This document shows positions 4,881-6,161 of a DNA stretch of 6,161 nucleotides, one piece after another. Source of the stretch: Clostridia bacterium (GTDB lineage Bacteria; Bacillota; Clostridia; Christensenellales; Borkfalkiaceae); NCBI GenBank assembly GCA_900767195.1, contig CAAFYG010000062.1:1-6161 (forward strand). The letters run 5' to 3'. Each line of letters begins with the position of its first letter. Positions within the stretch are counted from its first letter, which is position 1. The translations under genes and the position numbers were made by a program. The notes below the pieces were generated by a model. That model was not told the origin of the DNA and ran no database searches. It saw only the letters and a list, made by a program, of their open reading frames with translations.

Positions 4881-5917
4881 ATATGGGATCTCCCGAATAT
4901 CTGCAAAAAACGGTGACTTCTACGCGTATACGGCTGGCGCGGAACGTGCGAGGATATTTTTTTCCGCATTTGCTTTCGGACGCGGGCGCGCGCGAAATTG
5001 TGGGACTTTTGCGGCGCGCGCTGAAAAAACTTGACGCTTTCCGCGAATACGATATAGGAAAAATTTCGCGCGACGAAGCGGAATTTCTGGTGGAAAAACA
5101 TCTGATTTCCCCTGCGTTGGCGGGCAAAAAAAGCGGCGCGGCATTTGTGTATTCCGACGAAAACGCGCTTCGCGACGACGAAATCTCCGTGATGGCGAAC
5201 GAAGAAGATCATCTTCGCGAGCAGTATATCGTGAAAGGGTACGACTTATATAAGGCTTACGAGAGGCTGAGCGGAATCGACGACGCGCTTTCCGCCGAAT
5301 TGCCGTTTGCATTCGACGAGAAACTGGGGTATCTTACCGCCTGTCCGAGCAATCTCGGCACGGGGTTGAGAGCTTCGGTGATGATGTTTTTGCCCGGGCT
5401 TTCGAAAGACGGGATCATCCGCGAGATTTTACCGAATTTGCGAAAAAACGGCTTGACCGTGCGCGGTTTTTTCGGCGAGGGATCGGGCGCGGAAGGCTAT
5501 TCGTATCAGGTGAGCAACGAGCGCACGTTGGGCCTTTCGGAAGAGGACGTTTTATCGCACATGGAAGAAGTGGCGCTTTCTTTGACGGAACTTGAAATCA
5601 GGCATCGCGAGCGAATGAAAAAAGAGGGCGGTACAAAACTGAAAGACAGATGTCTGCGCGCGTACGGCACGCTTTTGAATTGCGCGACGCTGCCCTGGGA
5701 AGAGTATTCGGAAAAGATCGTGGACGTGCGGCTCGGGATTGCGCTGGACTATTTCGAAACCACGGATTCGGTGGCTCTTGTGAATTTTCTTTACAATATG
5801 CGCCCGCTCTCGTTCCGAAAGGGAAACCACGTGACGGGAGATGAAGAAGAGTGCAATGTGCGTCGGGCGGAAATTGTGGGGAAGGTGTTGCCGGAGCTTG
5901 TGGTCAGATCTTGTTGA
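4877..5917 (+). CDS. mcsB: Protein arginine kinase McsB
   Basis: This 346-aa kinase with a phosphagen-kinase fold transfers phosphate from ATP to arginine side chains. In Bacillota, phosphoarginine (pArg) marks proteins for ClpCP, and McsB also inactivates CtsR. Seen here: TSTRIRLARNV near the N terminus (nucleotide-binding arginines), NEEDH at 108-112 (E110 is the likely counterpart of catalytic E121 of B. subtilis McsB), CPSNLGTGLRAS with C156 (counterpart of C167) and R165, and EGSGAEGYSYQVSN from E201, the arginine-rich nucleotide/substrate loop region. The catalytic set appears complete. The pArg-binding RDxxRA motif near the C terminus reads CNVRRA (326-331): the RA end is kept but Arg and Asp are replaced by Cys and Asn. 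The gene overlaps mcsA by 4 bp, indicating translational coupling. No clpC follows within the window; a 122-nt repeat begins two bases after the TGA. A second in-frame ATG at 4883 is possible but less well placed for the RBS. Confidence 0.95.
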   Translation: MNMGSPEYLQKTVTSTRIRLARNVRGYFFPHLLSDAGAREIVGLLRRALKKLDAFREYDIGKISRDEAEFLVEKHLISPALAGKKSGAAFVYSDENALRDDEISVMANEEDHLREQYIVKGYDLYKAYERLSGIDDALSAELPFAFDEKLGYLTACPSNLGTGLRASVMMFLPGLSKDGIIREILPNLRKNGLTVRGFFGEGSGAEGYSYQVSNERTLGLSEEDVLSHMEEVALSLTELEIRHRERMKKEGGTKLKDRCLRAYGTLLNCATLPWEEYSEKIVDVRLGIALDYFETTDSVALVNFLYNMRPLSFRKGNHVTGDEEECNVRRAEIVGKVLPELVVRSC

Positions 5918-5918
5918 T

Positions 5919-6042
5919 GCCGCCGTTTGATAAACGGCGCAATACTTTGTCGCGTTCCGCTTTTGCTTGCTCATTTACGCATAGTAAACTCGCGGCGCAA
6001 AATGCTCACACTTCGCGTCTTGCTTGTTTCTGAAACGGCGGC
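5919..6042. repeat. 122-nt repeat with terminal inverted repeats, copy 2
   Basis: This is the second copy of 3153-3274. The aligned core is 5920-6041, with 11 substitutions and no indels. The ends form a perfect 10-bp inverted repeat, GCCGCCGTTT (5919-5928) and AAACGGCGGC (6033-6042), enclosing 104 nt. Two of the terminal pairs differ from copy 1 on both sides at once: T-A in copy 1 is G-C here (5922/6039), and T-A is C-G (5920/6041). The internal TTTAC/GTAAA hairpin is kept and its loop changes to GCATA. The left end can also form a local 8-bp hairpin CGCCGTTT-GAT-AAACGGCG (5921-5939), but with no T-run after it. The repeat lies on the same strand relative to the upstream gene as copy 1. Confidence 0.88.
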
Positions 6043-6161
6043 GCATGCTTGAAAAGCGGCGCAATATGTCGGTTTAGCGGGTGTATACGTTTTGAAAAAA
6101 GTTGCACCCTTATCGAGATAGAAAACAAGTAAGGCAATTTTTCAAACAAAAAAGAAAAGAG
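6043..6161. other. Contig-end non-coding sequence
   Basis: No gene, terminator or convincing promoter is visible. A TTGAAA at 6092-6097 lacks a good -10 at the right distance. If another gene follows (for example clpC), its start lies beyond the contig. Confidence 0.55.

Noticed and set aside
5921..5939. CGCCGTTT-GAT-AAACGGCG hairpin as the mcsB terminator
   Set aside because: The stem is strong but there is no U-tract after it, and the same arm pairs with the far end of the repeat; termination is possible but unsupported.
5851..6033. Conserved open frame through the 122-nt repeat (PFDKRRNTLSRSAF-like) in both copies
   Set aside because: There is no start codon at the repeat, substitutions between copies are mostly non-synonymous, and the compensatory arms favour structure over coding.
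6092..6122. Promoter at the contig end
   Set aside because: TTGAAA is present but the best -10 candidates (GAGATA, GATAGA) are poor or badly spaced.

Overview
The window looks like a short metagenomic contig from an uncultured Bacillota (Clostridia-type) bacterium. Evidence: an McsA/McsB protein-arginine-phosphorylation pair, a short-form prolyl-tRNA synthetase with a C-terminal Cys4 zinc site, an XRE regulator fused to a membrane domain, sigma-A-like promoters with 17-bp spacers, and the hairpin-rich CCTTCCCC/GGGGAAGG intergenic repeats often met in gut Clostridia. Genus cannot be read from the sequence. All genes are on the + strand.

Layout. Bases 1-20 are not biological: they match the 3' end of the Illumina TruSeq adapter. 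Bases 21-1087 hold the 3' part of an S41 (C-terminal processing) serine peptidase, cut off by the contig end. Bases 1088-1645 are non-coding, filled with hairpins and two 89%-identical 72-nt direct repeats. A clear promoter (1646-1674) and RBS precede proS (1721-3151). Bases 3152-3563 are non-coding: a 122-nt repeat starting one base after the proS stop, fragments of other repeats, and a strong bidirectional terminator (3494-3521). A second promoter (3564-3592) drives xre (3599-4282). Its predicted +1 is the A of the ATG, so the mRNA is probably leaderless. Next come mcsA (4365-4880) and mcsB (4877-5917), joined by an ATGA overlap. A second copy of the 122-nt repeat begins two bases after the mcsB stop. 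The last ~120 bases hold nothing recognisable.

How the genes fit together. mcsA and mcsB encode a zinc-finger activator and the protein arginine kinase that marks proteins for ClpCP degradation. In many Bacillota they sit in ctsR-mcsA-mcsB-clpC. Here a predicted membrane-anchored XRE repressor takes the ctsR position and clpC does not follow within the window. McsA lacks its usual UVR domain, and McsB has changes in its phosphoarginine-binding RDxxRA motif. This suggests a rewired version of the system. proS and the S41 peptidase look like independent units.

The most unusual structure is the 122-nt repeat. Its two copies (91% identical, same length) carry terminal inverted repeats in which two base pairs have changed in a compensatory way, so pairing of the ends appears to be under selection. 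Both copies sit directly behind a stop codon.
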